A stretch of DNA of 34,896 nucleotides, from contig JAQTPT010000044.1 of assembly GCA_028712795.1 (NCBI GenBank), forward strand, positions 1-34,896, read 5' to 3'. Numbering within the stretch: position 1 is the first letter of the stretch; every line of letters begins with the position of its first letter. The stretch is from Methylococcales bacterium (lineage in GTDB: Bacteria > Pseudomonadota > Gammaproteobacteria > Methylococcales > Methylomonadaceae). The notes beneath the pieces are model-generated. The model had not been told where the DNA came from and did no database searches. It worked only from the letters and a program-made list of their open reading frames with translations. Shown here one piece after another: positions 16,684 to 24,582 of this stretch. The position numbers and the translations under genes are program-made.

Positions 16684-16819
16684 AAAGCGTGACGGGGTTT
16701 GAGCCGGACGGGTTTTGCAAACCCGTCCGCAACGTTTCTGCCATGATACGTGAACAGCACTTTTGCTTGAAGTTGTTTTGAAACATTAAGGACTGGGTTG
16801 CAAACCCAGTCCTGCTATG
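16684..16819 (+). repeat. Direct repeat, right copy, with an inserted REP palindrome
   Basis: This copy has the same AAAGCGTGACGGGGTTT lead (16684-16700) and 80-base block (16740-16819) as at 16005-16103. Here a ~39-base segment carrying the palindrome 16706-16728 lies between the lead and the block. The block ends with a perfect palindrome at 16789-16813 (AGGACTGGGTT and its complement). Confidence 0.85.
16706..16728. repeat. REP-like palindrome
   Basis: GGACGGGTTT at 16706-16715 pairs with AAACCCGTCC at 16719-16728 around a 3-base loop. The same 23 bases plus the following GCAAC recur exactly at 17689-17716. Related palindromes with changed arms occur at 16789-16813, 18442-18464 and 18505-18523. 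Confidence 0.85.
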
Positions 16820-16944
16820 GATTCTCAAAATGTGATGGCCTTGGAGTAATATTCCTTGCCCTTGGACGTTTGATCAAGTAATCAATCCGGAGTTTTTTCC
16901 AGGCGCTTAAAAGCAACGGCGTCGGTTTCGATTGATTGAAGCAT

Positions 16945-16976
16945 CCACTTCCGCTACAGTTTGCGGGTGGTTTTTT
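16945..16976 (+). terminator. Rho-independent terminator-like hairpin
   Basis: CCAC (16945-16948) and CCGC (16951-16954) pair with GCGG (16963-16966) and GTGG (16967-16970), with a two-base bulge and an 8-base loop. Six T residues follow. It lies after the ParE-like pair and its right repeat and before the Uma2 gene, so it would separate the two transcripts. Confidence 0.5.
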
Positions 16977-17022
16977 ATCATGTAACCTATGCGAATAATT
17001 GAAAAAAACAAAAGAGGTTTTT

Positions 17023-17646
17023 ATGGCTGCCAGCTTGCATAATGACGTCAAACAAAATTCATACATAAGCCCAGTAGTGCTGCACTGGCCGCTTTCGATG
17101 CGCGTGGTTAATGATCAGTTTTTTGAATTTTGTCAGGCAAACAAAGAATTGCGCATTGAGCGCACGGCACAAGGAGATTGTGAAATTATGGCTCCTACAG
17201 GTGGAGAAACGGGTTGGCGAAACTCCAGGTTGACTGCTCAGTTATACAATTGGGCAGAAAGAGAAGGCAGTGGTGTCGTATTCGACTCGTCCAGTGGTTT
17301 TGTTTTGCCAAATGGCGCAATTCGTTCGCCCGATGTGTCTTGGGTAAAAAGAACACGTTTGGCAGTTTTAACACCAGAACAGAAACAACGGTTTTTACCG
17401 TTGTGTCCTGATTTTGTTATTGAGCTTCGATCAGCCAGTGACAATTTAAAAGCCTTGCAGGATAAGATACAGGAATATATTGAAAACGGCGCAAGTTTGG
17501 GTTGGTTAATCGACACGGAAGCAAAGCAAGTTTTGGTTTTCCAGCCCCAAAAAAAGCCATTCAGCATTGAAAAGCCGGAGGTTATGTCAGCGGATGAGAT
17601 ACTGATCGAGTTGGATATGCAAAAAATATGGGATGTCGAGTTTTAG
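17023..17646 (+). CDS. Uma2 (DUF820) family putative endonuclease
   Basis: This 207-residue protein starts at ATG 17023, chosen because AGAGG at 17013-17017 has good spacing; a TTG at 16999 would add eight residues. It has the Uma2 layout: an N-terminal helix around MRVVNDQFFEFCQAN, the strand-rich MAPTGGETGWRNSRLTAQL segment, then SPDVSWV, and PDFVIELRSASD followed by a helix with Y.ENGASLGWLID. These correspond to the PD-(D/E)XK nuclease core, with Asp in SPDVSW and Glu in VIELRS as metal ligands. The family is abundant in cyanobacteria and other environmental bacteria, often mobile, and its cellular role is unclear. It is monocistronic, flanked by a terminator and a REP palindrome. Confidence 0.88.
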   Translation: MAASLHNDVKQNSYISPVVLHWPLSMRVVNDQFFEFCQANKELRIERTAQGDCEIMAPTGGETGWRNSRLTAQLYNWAEREGSGVVFDSSSGFVLPNGAIRSPDVSWVKRTRLAVLTPEQKQRFLPLCPDFVIELRSASDNLKALQDKIQEYIENGASLGWLIDTEAKQVLVFQPQKKPFSIEKPEVMSADEILIELDMQKIWDVEF

Positions 17647-17688
17647 TTTATGGCAGCAAAATGGGAGAGGGCTACGTCCCTTTGAACT

Positions 17689-17711
17689 GGACGGGTTTTG
17701 CAAACCCGTCC
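17689..17711. repeat. REP-like palindrome
   Basis: This copy is identical to 16706-16728, including the next five bases. It sits between the convergent Uma2 and pyrE genes. Confidence 0.85.
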
Positions 17712-17749
17712 GCAACAGTAAATCCGGATACCCGAAAAGGATAAGCATC

Positions 17750-18385
17750 CTAAATACCATAAAGTCGCTGATAGTCTTTTATGGCATTGAGTTGATCGCT
17801 GGCATCGGCTGTTAGATAGTCGATAATATTCGCCAGCGTAATGATGGCAATAACCGGTATGCTAAATTGATCCTGGACTTCCTGAATAGCGGAGCTGTTA
17901 TTTTGTCCTTTTTCCTGTCTGTCCAGGGCAATCAAAACACCTGCGGGTGTTGCTCCGGCATTTCTTATGATGTCCACTGACTCCCTGACGGATGTGCCGG
18001 CGGTAATAACATCATCCAAAATAACAACCTTGCCTTGCAAAGGCGCGCCCACCAGACTGCCGCCTTCGCCGTGATCTTTCGCTTCTTTACGGTTAAAAGC
18101 AAAGGGAATGTCTGCACCCGTAATTTGAGCGAATGCGATAGAGGTGGTGCTCACCAGCGGGATGCCTTTGTAGGCGGGGCCGTAAAGAATATCCGGTTTA
18201 ATACCGGATTGAATCAATGCCTGGGCATAAAAATGCCCCAGTTTCCCCAGTTGAGCGCCGGTATTGAACAAACCGGTATTGAAGAAATAAGGGCTGGTGC
18301 GGCCTGACTTTAACAGGAATTCGCCAAATTTCAATACGCCGCAATCCAAGGCGCAGGAGATAAAGTCTTTTTGATAATCAAGCAT
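17750..18385 (-). CDS. pyrE: Orotate phosphoribosyltransferase
   Basis: PyrE joins orotate and PRPP to give orotidine monophosphate, the fifth step of de novo pyrimidine synthesis, in the cytoplasm. The 211-residue protein begins MLDYQKDFISCALDCGVLKF and has the SGRTSPYFFNTGLFNTG orotate site, the FNRKEAKDHGEGG flexible catalytic loop and the PRPP loop VVILDDVITAGTS. Its length and the C-terminal YQRLYGI-like ending fit the gammaproteobacterial enzyme. I chose ATG 18385 because it matches the family start; the 33 residues upstream are encoded by a REP-bearing leader and are not conserved in style. The gene is preceded by a pair of REP palindromes. Confidence 0.96.
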   Translation of the reverse strand: MLDYQKDFISCALDCGVLKFGEFLLKSGRTSPYFFNTGLFNTGAQLGKLGHFYAQALIQSGIKPDILYGPAYKGIPLVSTTSIAFAQITGADIPFAFNRKEAKDHGEGGSLVGAPLQGKVVILDDVITAGTSVRESVDIIRNAGATPAGVLIALDRQEKGQNNSSAIQEVQDQFSIPVIAIITLANIIDYLTADASDQLNAIKDYQRLYGI

Positions 18386-18441
18386 GATAAGGTAAAAGTA
18401 GTTAATATGTAGTTTGATAAAATAGGTACAAGGCCGATGCT

Positions 18442-18523
18442 GGTCGGGGTTTGCAACCCCGACCGAAACGTTTGAAGACTTCATTAGCTTTCAAAACGTG
18501 AGTAACGGGGTTGCAAACCCCGT
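18442..18523. repeat. Pair of REP-like palindromes (BIME-like)
   Basis: The first palindrome at 18442-18464 has 8-bp arms (GGTCGGGG/CCCCGACC). The second at 18505-18523 has arms ACGGGG/CCCCGT. The linker itself contains a near inverted repeat (ACGTTTGAAG against CTTTCAAAACGT). Two inverted REPs with a linker form the usual bacterial interspersed mosaic element layout, here between hemW and pyrE. Confidence 0.8.
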
Positions 18524-18568
18524 CACGCTTCAGGTAAATAAAAAGATTAAAGGGGGACTTGAGAGCGA

Positions 18569-19702
18569 TCAAGGCATGAATTTTTCTAAAACGTTGTCCA
18601 TAAAATTCCAGCCTCGTTCTGAACAATAATAATGCTCATCCTGATAGATAAGCAACCCTTGGCTAAGGCACGTTGATAACGCAGGTTCCAGCGTACTTAT
18701 AGCCAAGCCGGTTGTTGCCTGATAAGTGTCCAGTGTAAAGCCTTGTTTCAGGCGTAAATGATTCATGATGAATTCCAGCGGAAAATCGGTTACAGAAATA
18801 ACCTCAGATCCGCCGTTTTTATGCGTATCGCTTAAATATTGCTCAGGGCTTTTGGGTTTAAAACTACGGATGATTTTATCGGGTAACGTTTGCGTTATTT
18901 TACCGTGAGCGCCCGCGCCTATGCCCAGATAATCGCCAAATTGCCAATAGTTTACATTATGCCGGCAGTGCAAGCCCGGTTGGCTATAGGCTGAAACCTC
19001 ATACTGCTGATAATCGTGATCCGCTAATAATCTTTGGCAGTGTTTTTGCGTTGTAAAAATGAGTTCATCATTGGGTAATCGGGGCGGGAATTTATGGAAA
19101 TAGGTATTGGGTTCCAAGGTTAACTGGTAAAAAGAAATGTGCGCTGGCTTCAGGCATATGGCGGTTGCCACATCCGCTTCGCTGTCGTCAGGATTGGAAT
19201 CGGGCAAGCCAAACATCAAATCCAGATTAAAATTCTCAAAGCCTGCCTGATGCGCGATTTCCGCCGCAATAATGGCTTCTTGAGCCGAGTGTACCCGGCC
19301 CAGTTTTTTTAACAGTGTATCGTTAAAGCTTTGTATGCCGATAGATAAGCGGTTAATCCCCAAGGCCCTGAATTCGGCAAATTTATGGCTCTCAAAAGTG
19401 CCCGGATTGGCCTCAAGGGTAATTTCGAGTTTATCTATTAGCGCAACCCGTTGCCTAATGCCGTTTAACAAGCGATTGATGGACTCCGGTGAAAACAGGC
19501 TGGGCGTCCCCCCCCCGATAAAAATACTGCTGATGGGCCGGGTGATGGCATAGCGTTGCAAGTCTTTGTCCAAATCATTCAGCAGCGCATCAATATAAGC
19601 AGCTTCAGGCGTGTCGGCTTTAATCGCGTGCGAATTAAAGTCGCAATAAGGGCATTTTTTAATACACCATGGGATATGGATATATAGACTCAGTGGCGGC
19701 AA
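18569..19702 (-). CDS. hemW: HemW, radical SAM heme chaperone
   Basis: HemW is a radical-SAM-fold protein once annotated as an oxygen-independent coproporphyrinogen oxidase; it is now known to insert heme into target proteins. The 377-residue sequence shows IPWCIKKCPYCDF, giving Cys13, Cys17 and Cys20 for the 4Fe-4S cluster. It has no fourth cysteine of the HemN type directly after, plus IFIGGGTPSLF (SAM binding), EANPGT, LSIGIQSFND and the C-terminal HemN_C region (GFTLDTY...). The length is normal. The start appears to be TTG 19700-19702, since the family N-terminus begins right there and the only upstream in-frame codons before a stop contain no ATG or GTG. No strong ribosome binding site is seen. 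Confidence 0.93.
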   Translation of the reverse strand: MPPLSLYIHIPWCIKKCPYCDFNSHAIKADTPEAAYIDALLNDLDKDLQRYAITRPISSIFIGGGTPSLFSPESINRLLNGIRQRVALIDKLEITLEANPGTFESHKFAEFRALGINRLSIGIQSFNDTLLKKLGRVHSAQEAIIAAEIAHQAGFENFNLDLMFGLPDSNPDDSEADVATAICLKPAHISFYQLTLEPNTYFHKFPPRLPNDELIFTTQKHCQRLLADHDYQQYEVSAYSQPGLHCRHNVNYWQFGDYLGIGAGAHGKITQTLPDKIIRSFKPKSPEQYLSDTHKNGGSEVISVTDFPLEFIMNHLRLKQGFTLDTYQATTGLAISTLEPALSTCLSQGLLIYQDEHYYCSERGWNFMDNVLEKFMP

Positions 19703-19898
19703 GGGAATTTTTAAGATGCGTTTAATAAACCATCAGTTTAACACTATTTGCTATGGGCCGGAGGCGATTGAATCCGTCACAAACTGATAAATTCTTTCTC
19801 GATCTGACAGCTTCAAATTAGAAGCCGGAGCTTTTCTTCAGCTTGCTTCCGTTTGGGGGTGACCGCTAAGGCTATCTTTAAACAAACATTCATACAAC

Positions 19899-20837
19899 TC
19901 AAAAGTTCACTCGTTCAATTTCTACCACCAAAGGCATATTGCGTACCTGAGTATGGATGGAAGCGACATACTCGCCAAGCACTCCAATGAAAAAGGTTTG
20001 AATAGCCCCAAAGAAAAAAATGCCTATCAACATTGGGGCGGTACCCAGTTGGAATGAATCCCAATAGACGAGTTTAGCGATGAAAAACGTCATGGCCACC
20101 AGCAGGCTCAAAAAAGAAAGCAGAAAACCGCTCATCGCCATTAGACGCAGCGGTATCTTTGAGTGATTTGTAATGCCAAGCATCGCAATATCATAAAGTG
20201 TGTAAAAATTATTTTTGGTAATACCTCGTTGTCTTTTCGGCTGCTTGAACGGAACCGTTGCAATTGGAAAACCTATTTCACACAAGAGTCCGCGAAAATA
20301 AGGGTAGGAATCCTGGATATTATGCAGGATGTCAACAACAACTCGGTCGAATAAGCCGGCGCCTGTAGCATTCTGCACTAGCGGCACGTCGGATATGCGG
20401 GTTATGAAACGGTAATAGGCTTTGCGCAAAAAAAACATCGCCGAGGACTCTTCGCTTTCCGGCTTGACTGCGAGCACCGTCTTGTAACCCTCTTCCCATT
20501 TTTTTATGAATTCGGCTATCATTTCCGGCGGGTCCTGAAGGTCGGAAGCGATCAGAATGCAGGCGTCACCGCGCGACTGAAGTATGCCGTAATAAGGCGA
20601 TTTAATATGTCCAAAATTACGTGCATTTACGATCAGTTTTACGCGTTTGTCTCGCGCTGCAATCTCCTTGATCTTCCTGACTGTACTATCGGTCGAGGCA
20701 TTGTCGATACAGATATGTTCGTAATCGTAGGGCAGTGTAGCCATGACAGCGGTAATGCGCTGATGCAGTTCGTCGATATTTTCCTCCTCGTTATAGCAAG
20801 GAGTCACAATACTTATTAGCTTTTTTTTCAACATCAT
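19899..20837 (-). CDS. GT2 glycosyltransferase, polyprenyl-phosphate sugar synthase type
   Basis: This 312-residue membrane-bound family 2 glycosyltransferase is of the GtrB/DPM1 type, which moves a sugar from a nucleotide carrier to polyprenyl phosphate on the cytoplasmic face. Residues 8-20 read SIVTPCYNEEENI, followed by CIDNASTDSTV, the nucleotide-binding half. The ASDLQDPPEMI segment holds the metal-binding aspartates, and KRQRGITKNNFYTLY is the acceptor-side motif. Two C-terminal membrane helices (about 232-256 and 266-290) follow. It starts at ATG 20837, with AAGGA just upstream in the end of the GtrA gene. It is the last gene of the polysaccharide operon, and its pairing with GtrA suggests export of one sugar for periplasmic decoration of glycan. 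Confidence 0.9.
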   Translation of the reverse strand: MMLKKKLISIVTPCYNEEENIDELHQRITAVMATLPYDYEHICIDNASTDSTVRKIKEIAARDKRVKLIVNARNFGHIKSPYYGILQSRGDACILIASDLQDPPEMIAEFIKKWEEGYKTVLAVKPESEESSAMFFLRKAYYRFITRISDVPLVQNATGAGLFDRVVVDILHNIQDSYPYFRGLLCEIGFPIATVPFKQPKRQRGITKNNFYTLYDIAMLGITNHSKIPLRLMAMSGFLLSFLSLLVAMTFFIAKLVYWDSFQLGTAPMLIGIFFFGAIQTFFIGVLGEYVASIHTQVRNMPLVVEIERVNF

Positions 20838-20838
20838 A

Positions 20839-21327
20839 TTATTCCTTTTTATAAACCCAGTAGTTCATTAAGAGCCAACTTATAATTACACTCAACGGAA
20901 CACATAAAGCCTGACCGATGTAAGGGTTGAACTGGAAATGCTTAATTAAAACTTCCAGCGCGGCTGCATTTATACAATACACCACTCCGTAGGCAGCAAT
21001 AAACTTAACAAAAACAATCCCCCCTCCCCGCGACTTAAAAACCAATCGCCCAATACTAAAATAATTAAAAATCACGCCTGCAATAGTCCCCACAAGAAGC
21101 GCGACTAAATAGGGCACATTTAATAAAATTAAAATGCTATAGATCGCGTAGCCAACAACCGTATTAAGAAGTCCAACAGCTATAAATCTTGCAAGTAGTT
21201 TTATTCTGCCACGGCTTGGTTCAAGCTGGCGCTTTGCCCGTTGTACTTCTATACAACCTGGTTTAGATCTGCGATCTGACCGTCGCTTCTGACCATACAG
21301 TGGCTTTTTCCGCGGTCTCCTCTTCAC
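20839..21327 (-). CDS. GtrA family membrane protein (putative lipid-linked sugar flippase)
   Basis: GtrA proteins have four membrane helices and are thought to flip polyprenyl-phosphate sugars across the inner membrane. The helices are visible: IKLLARFIAVGLLNTVVGYA, YLVALLVGTIAGVIFNY, VKFIAAYGVVYCINAAALEV and IGQALCVPLSVIISWLLMNY, ending in the typical NYWVYKKE. The first ~35 residues are unusually basic (MKRRPRKKPLYGQKRRSDRR) and form a non-standard cytoplasmic tail. I place the start at GTG 21327, which overlaps the stop of the preceding SDR gene as GTGA. A TTG two codons earlier is also possible. The gene is coupled to the GT2 gene, with one base between stop and start. Confidence 0.88.
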   Translation of the reverse strand: MKRRPRKKPLYGQKRRSDRRSKPGCIEVQRAKRQLEPSRGRIKLLARFIAVGLLNTVVGYAIYSILILLNVPYLVALLVGTIAGVIFNYFSIGRLVFKSRGGGIVFVKFIAAYGVVYCINAAALEVLIKHFQFNPYIGQALCVPLSVIISWLLMNYWVYKKE

Positions 21328-22271
21328 GTCCAACTGCCTTGACGGGCATTTAGTAATAATTTCCTTGATTCAATCAGAATTCCTTCTAGAGAAGTAAAAG
21401 AGGGGACATATCCAAAATCAGCAGCTCGGGTATTTAATGAGTAGTAGTGGGGTTTGCTCCCCGTTGCATTGACCCCAACGTTCGCCTCTGCTATTTCATA
21501 GCGCAACCCAAATCCATTTTGCATGGCTGCCAATAAGGCCGGCTTATCAATCGGAGCTTTGCTGTAACAATCAACGGACGTGTTGACCGCAGGTGACCCA
21601 AGAATGGCTGCAACCAAATGATAAAAATCAGACGGATGTAGAAAGTCACGCACGATGTACGCAGGTGAGGTCTTCAACACAGTCTTGTCACGAATAGAGC
21701 GCAACATATCTGTTATTAAAAATCGCGCCGACAGATCCTGAGTATGACTGAAATAGTTGAACACCCGAATATCGACAATCGGCAGTTGAGACAATGAACG
21801 GTGGCGGCATTCGGCGTGTAGTTTGGCCACCGCATACCAGTCCTGCGGCTTCAAGTTATTAATCGCGACTACCGCCTTGGTGTTTTCATCGGCAGGTTCA
21901 TTAAAACTTGAGCCATAGGCGGCGCCGCTGCTCAGAAAAATGTAGCGGCACTGGAGATGCTGCCTCACATAGTCCAACGCCATTTCGTCGTATTTCAGCG
22001 TCACATCAAAAATAGACGCACCCATAACTACAGATTTTGCCGGATCACCCACGCCCACGAAATTAAGAATACCGTCCAAATGCAGGCCTTCACCGAAGGC
22101 TTTAAAATCAGCAACTTCGTATCGACCCGACAAGCCAACACTAACCAGCCACTGGGTCACGCCCTCTGGACGTCGCGCAAAAAGGGTCAATTTGTGGCTG
22201 TCTTGTTTGGAAAAGGATAGTATCAGGTCTTTGGCGATCTGGCTGGTAGCTCCAAGGATGGCTATTTGCAT
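21324..22271 (-). CDS. Extended SDR family NAD(P)-dependent sugar reductase/epimerase
   Basis: This 315-residue nucleotide-sugar SDR has the cofactor-binding glycine motif GATSQIAK at residue 7 and a catalytic Tyr-x3-Lys (WYAVAKLHAE). A serine/alanine-rich segment LSSGAAYGSS supplies the catalytic serine. The region FLHPSDFYHLV and the C-terminal YSLNTRAADFGYVP resemble sugar epimerase/dehydratase substrate domains. The specific reaction cannot be read from the sequence. Its position after rfbFGH and the transketolase pair suggests a keto-sugar reductase that finishes a CDP-linked sugar, but that is inference. It is coupled to GtrA by a four-base overlap, and 300 bases of non-coding sequence precede it. 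Confidence 0.85.
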   Translation of the reverse strand: MQIAILGATSQIAKDLILSFSKQDSHKLTLFARRPEGVTQWLVSVGLSGRYEVADFKAFGEGLHLDGILNFVGVGDPAKSVVMGASIFDVTLKYDEMALDYVRQHLQCRYIFLSSGAAYGSSFNEPADENTKAVVAINNLKPQDWYAVAKLHAECRHRSLSQLPIVDIRVFNYFSHTQDLSARFLITDMLRSIRDKTVLKTSPAYIVRDFLHPSDFYHLVAAILGSPAVNTSVDCYSKAPIDKPALLAAMQNGFGLRYEIAEANVGVNATGSKPHYYSLNTRAADFGYVPSFTSLEGILIESRKLLLNARQGSWT

Positions 22272-22575
22272 TTTAAAAAAACCTATTCGAATGTTATAAA
22301 TTAAGGATTATGAAACAGCAAGTTACTATGTTATTTGAAATCTTTATACCGCCGATACTATTTTTCAAATCCGATAATCTTCAATGATCAATGCATGACA
22401 TTCATGGATCAAATGAAATATGACATCATCAAGCGACTTTGTTTCACCTAAAACAGTTACTCGCCAATCGCTCATTTTTAAATAAACCCTACTAATGATA
22501 CACTCAGATGAATGCAGCCAAAAAAACCATAGAACAACTTGTATTAACCGTTGGTTCTCGGAAAGCATGGATTAT
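22272..22575. other. Intergenic gap within the polysaccharide operon
   Basis: This AT-rich gap interrupts an otherwise tightly packed operon. On the minus strand, a 36-residue frame from an ATG near 22475 (MSDWRVTVLGETKSLDDVIF...) ends at 22365. It could be a gene fragment, but I recognise nothing. A separate promoter for the last three genes may lie here. Confidence 0.3.
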
Positions 22576-23484
22576 CTATGCTTCTCCACGGAAACCTGCC
22601 GCAATCGTATTGCCGACATTCAATCCAACTTTAAGCTTATTCATGCCAGAATGCATGATCGCCCATTCCAATAAACCTTTTGCTGCTTTGGGCAAGGGCG
22701 CAAGACGCATCCAATACCCAAGCGAATAGCGATTGATGAACGGGCTAGTTGAAATGTCTATAAAGCCACTTCGATTGAAGAGCTCATAGATGCTAACCCT
22801 AGAAAATAATTGCATGTGTTCGATGTCGATAATCGGGGACTTCTTTCCCATCATACGATTAACTAAACTTTCATAGTCATGAGTCACTGTAACAAAAACA
22901 CCACCCGGTCGTAACAACCTCCATGCAGACAAAGCAATTGTCATAGGATCATGTACATGTTCCAAAGTCATAAAACAGCAGATCAAATCAAAGGATTCAG
23001 GCTCAAACATATTTTCGTCAAAGATACACTCCCGTAGCCAATCACGACGATGCTCAGGTGCTTTGGCTATTGCAGCAGACGAAGGCTCGATTCCAACCAA
23101 TTCCGTAAAACCTTGAACTTTTAATAGCTCAAGCAAAACACCTGTTCCTGACCCGATTTCAAGAACTTTATTTTTATGCTTCACCTTGGACAGGATAGGC
23201 TGCATAGAATTAATGTAGGTTTGGGCTGCGTCATTAGCCTCCTCCGAACTATCGTATTCAGCAACATGATAGGAATTTGCAAGCTCATCCTGCCCTGGTG
23301 GATTACTCGCATAAACCAAATCGCATACCCTACAGCGCACCAATCGGTGACACATATATTCCGGCTCCTTGCGAGAAGCGTAACTAAATCCAGAAAGCCT
23401 GCTTTCGTCAATATTTTCTTCCTGAAAAAGTGAAGCACTTTCGGGAGTGCTTTGACAGACTGGACAAGAGCGAATAGTCGACAT
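22576..23484 (-). CDS. Class I SAM methyltransferase with N-terminal zinc ribbon
   Basis: This 302-residue SAM-dependent methyltransferase has two CxxC pairs at the start (CPVC at residue 7 and CRVC at about residue 51), forming a rubredoxin-like zinc ribbon. This layout is common in sugar and surface-glycan methyltransferases. The Rossmann core follows: VLEIGSGTGVLLELL (motif I), LVGIEPS (motif II), FDLICCFMTLEHVHDP (motif IV/post-II) and LLRPGGVFVTVTHD (motif V). The cluster context points to a methyl group on a sugar of the polysaccharide. C-methylation of a keto-sugar or O-methylation are both possible. It lies 13 bases downstream of the other methyltransferase gene and is probably cotranscribed with it. 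Confidence 0.88.
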   Translation of the reverse strand: MSTIRSCPVCQSTPESASLFQEENIDESRLSGFSYASRKEPEYMCHRLVRCRVCDLVYASNPPGQDELANSYHVAEYDSSEEANDAAQTYINSMQPILSKVKHKNKVLEIGSGTGVLLELLKVQGFTELVGIEPSSAAIAKAPEHRRDWLRECIFDENMFEPESFDLICCFMTLEHVHDPMTIALSAWRLLRPGGVFVTVTHDYESLVNRMMGKKSPIIDIEHMQLFSRVSIYELFNRSGFIDISTSPFINRYSLGYWMRLAPLPKAAKGLLEWAIMHSGMNKLKVGLNVGNTIAAGFRGEA

Positions 23485-23497
23485 AAAAATCTCTTAG

Positions 23498-24286
23498 TTA
23501 GTTGGTAAAGTCAGTGGAATCCAAAGTCGGCAATGGAGACTTCTTTGCAGTTAATGCGTACCCCAAAGGATCGATACGCGATCCAACTTTTAATTTCATG
23601 GTCAAATGGGCTGCAATAAAAAATATTAACAAACTTGGCAGAAGCATTACGCTGATGGGTAAGGTTAAAACCAAAGTTATTTTCTTTTTTGGAAAAAACA
23701 AACCGTGGATTAACACAAAGATTTTATTAAATATCATTGCAAAGTCGTTACCTCTTTCAGCTATTTCTATTTCAATAAATCCTTTTTTAGTAAAAAGTAA
23801 CTCAAGTGCTTCGGGCGTAAAGCGAAAGTAGTCATTAGGCAGATGATGCCTTCGGGCCGACCAAGGCACCGTTAATATAATCTTGCCATTCGGTTCCAAG
23901 CACCTGTAAATTTCACTCAAAAACGTTTCCGTATCTGAAACATGTTCCAACACTTCTGAACACAATGCATTACTGAATGTATTTTCAGTAAATGGGAAAA
24001 TACCTCCAGAGTAATAAATGACTTCATTATTTTCGCGCATATTAAAATCGCCAGCATTCTTAATATCCAAACCCACATACTCAATGTCATTCGGCAAAAA
24101 GCTTTTCCATGGAGAATTTCCAGCGCCTATGTCTAAGATATTATTTAATATATTCGACAATTCCGGGCGTAAAAAATCAACGATGGTCTTGAGTTGCAAA
24201 TCAAATAAGCAGCGGATGTAAAAAAGGACAGGATTATCCCTCGGAGAAAATACAGGAATAGGTTTTAGTTGCTCTTTATCACTCAC
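23498..24286 (-). CDS. Class I SAM methyltransferase with C-terminal hydrophobic segment
   Basis: This 262-residue methyltransferase of the Methyltransf_11 type has ILDIGAGNSPWKSFLP (motif I), YVGLDIKN (motif II), NALCSEVLEHVSDTETFL, and LEPNGKIILTVPWSARRHHL. The last motif is usual in glycan-cluster methyltransferases that act on lipid-linked sugars. A strongly hydrophobic stretch at about residues 200-235 (LVLTLPISVMLLPSLLIFFI) suggests peripheral or monotopic membrane attachment, where lipid-linked glycans are made. The start is GTG 24286, overlapping the stop of the small upstream gene as GTGA, the same coupling pattern seen elsewhere in this operon. The substrate is unknown. Confidence 0.88.
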   Translation of the reverse strand: MSDKEQLKPIPVFSPRDNPVLFYIRCLFDLQLKTIVDFLRPELSNILNNILDIGAGNSPWKSFLPNDIEYVGLDIKNAGDFNMRENNEVIYYSGGIFPFTENTFSNALCSEVLEHVSDTETFLSEIYRCLEPNGKIILTVPWSARRHHLPNDYFRFTPEALELLFTKKGFIEIEIAERGNDFAMIFNKIFVLIHGLFFPKKKITLVLTLPISVMLLPSLLIFFIAAHLTMKLKVGSRIDPLGYALTAKKSPLPTLDSTDFTN

Positions 24287-24576
24287 AATTTAAATACTCC
24301 GCAATCAACCATGATTTCTATAGCTTGGATTTTTTTCTTTAGATTATGCTTAACACTAAATCTAGAAATTTGACGATGAATCGTTTTGTAGAGAAACCTT
24401 AGAAAAGCATCTAATTTATCAAGTAAAGAAATTTTTAATTTCGAAAATGCACCTTCTGCCAAAACAAATGAAATTTTATCTTTTATAGAAAGTCTTCTTT
24501 TAAAGGCTCTTTTTCGCGGTATCAAAGTGGAAATTTTTATCATGCTGTAAGTCCTAATTTGAAAATTTAAAGCCAT
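24283..24576 (-). CDS. Small very basic hypothetical protein in the operon
   Basis: This 97-residue protein is rich in lysine and arginine (RKRAFKRRLSIKDK, SVKHNLKKKIQAIEI) and has few acidic residues. It begins at ATG 24576, six bases after the stop of the transketolase C-terminal gene, and its stop is shared with the GTG of the next methyltransferase. An internal ATG at residue 12 is an alternative start. The exact fit between two operon genes supports real translation. I do not recognise the family, and no catalytic motif is visible. It could be the remnant of a larger glycosyltransferase. Confidence 0.55.
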   Translation of the reverse strand: MALNFQIRTYSMIKISTLIPRKRAFKRRLSIKDKISFVLAEGAFSKLKISLLDKLDAFLRFLYKTIHRQISRFSVKHNLKKKIQAIEIMVDCGVFKL

Positions 24577-24582
24577 ATCTAC

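Noticed and set aside
22508..22729. 73-codon plus-strand frame between the SDR and methyltransferase genes
   Set aside because: It overlaps the C-terminus of the methyltransferase antisense and has no ribosome binding site or family features.
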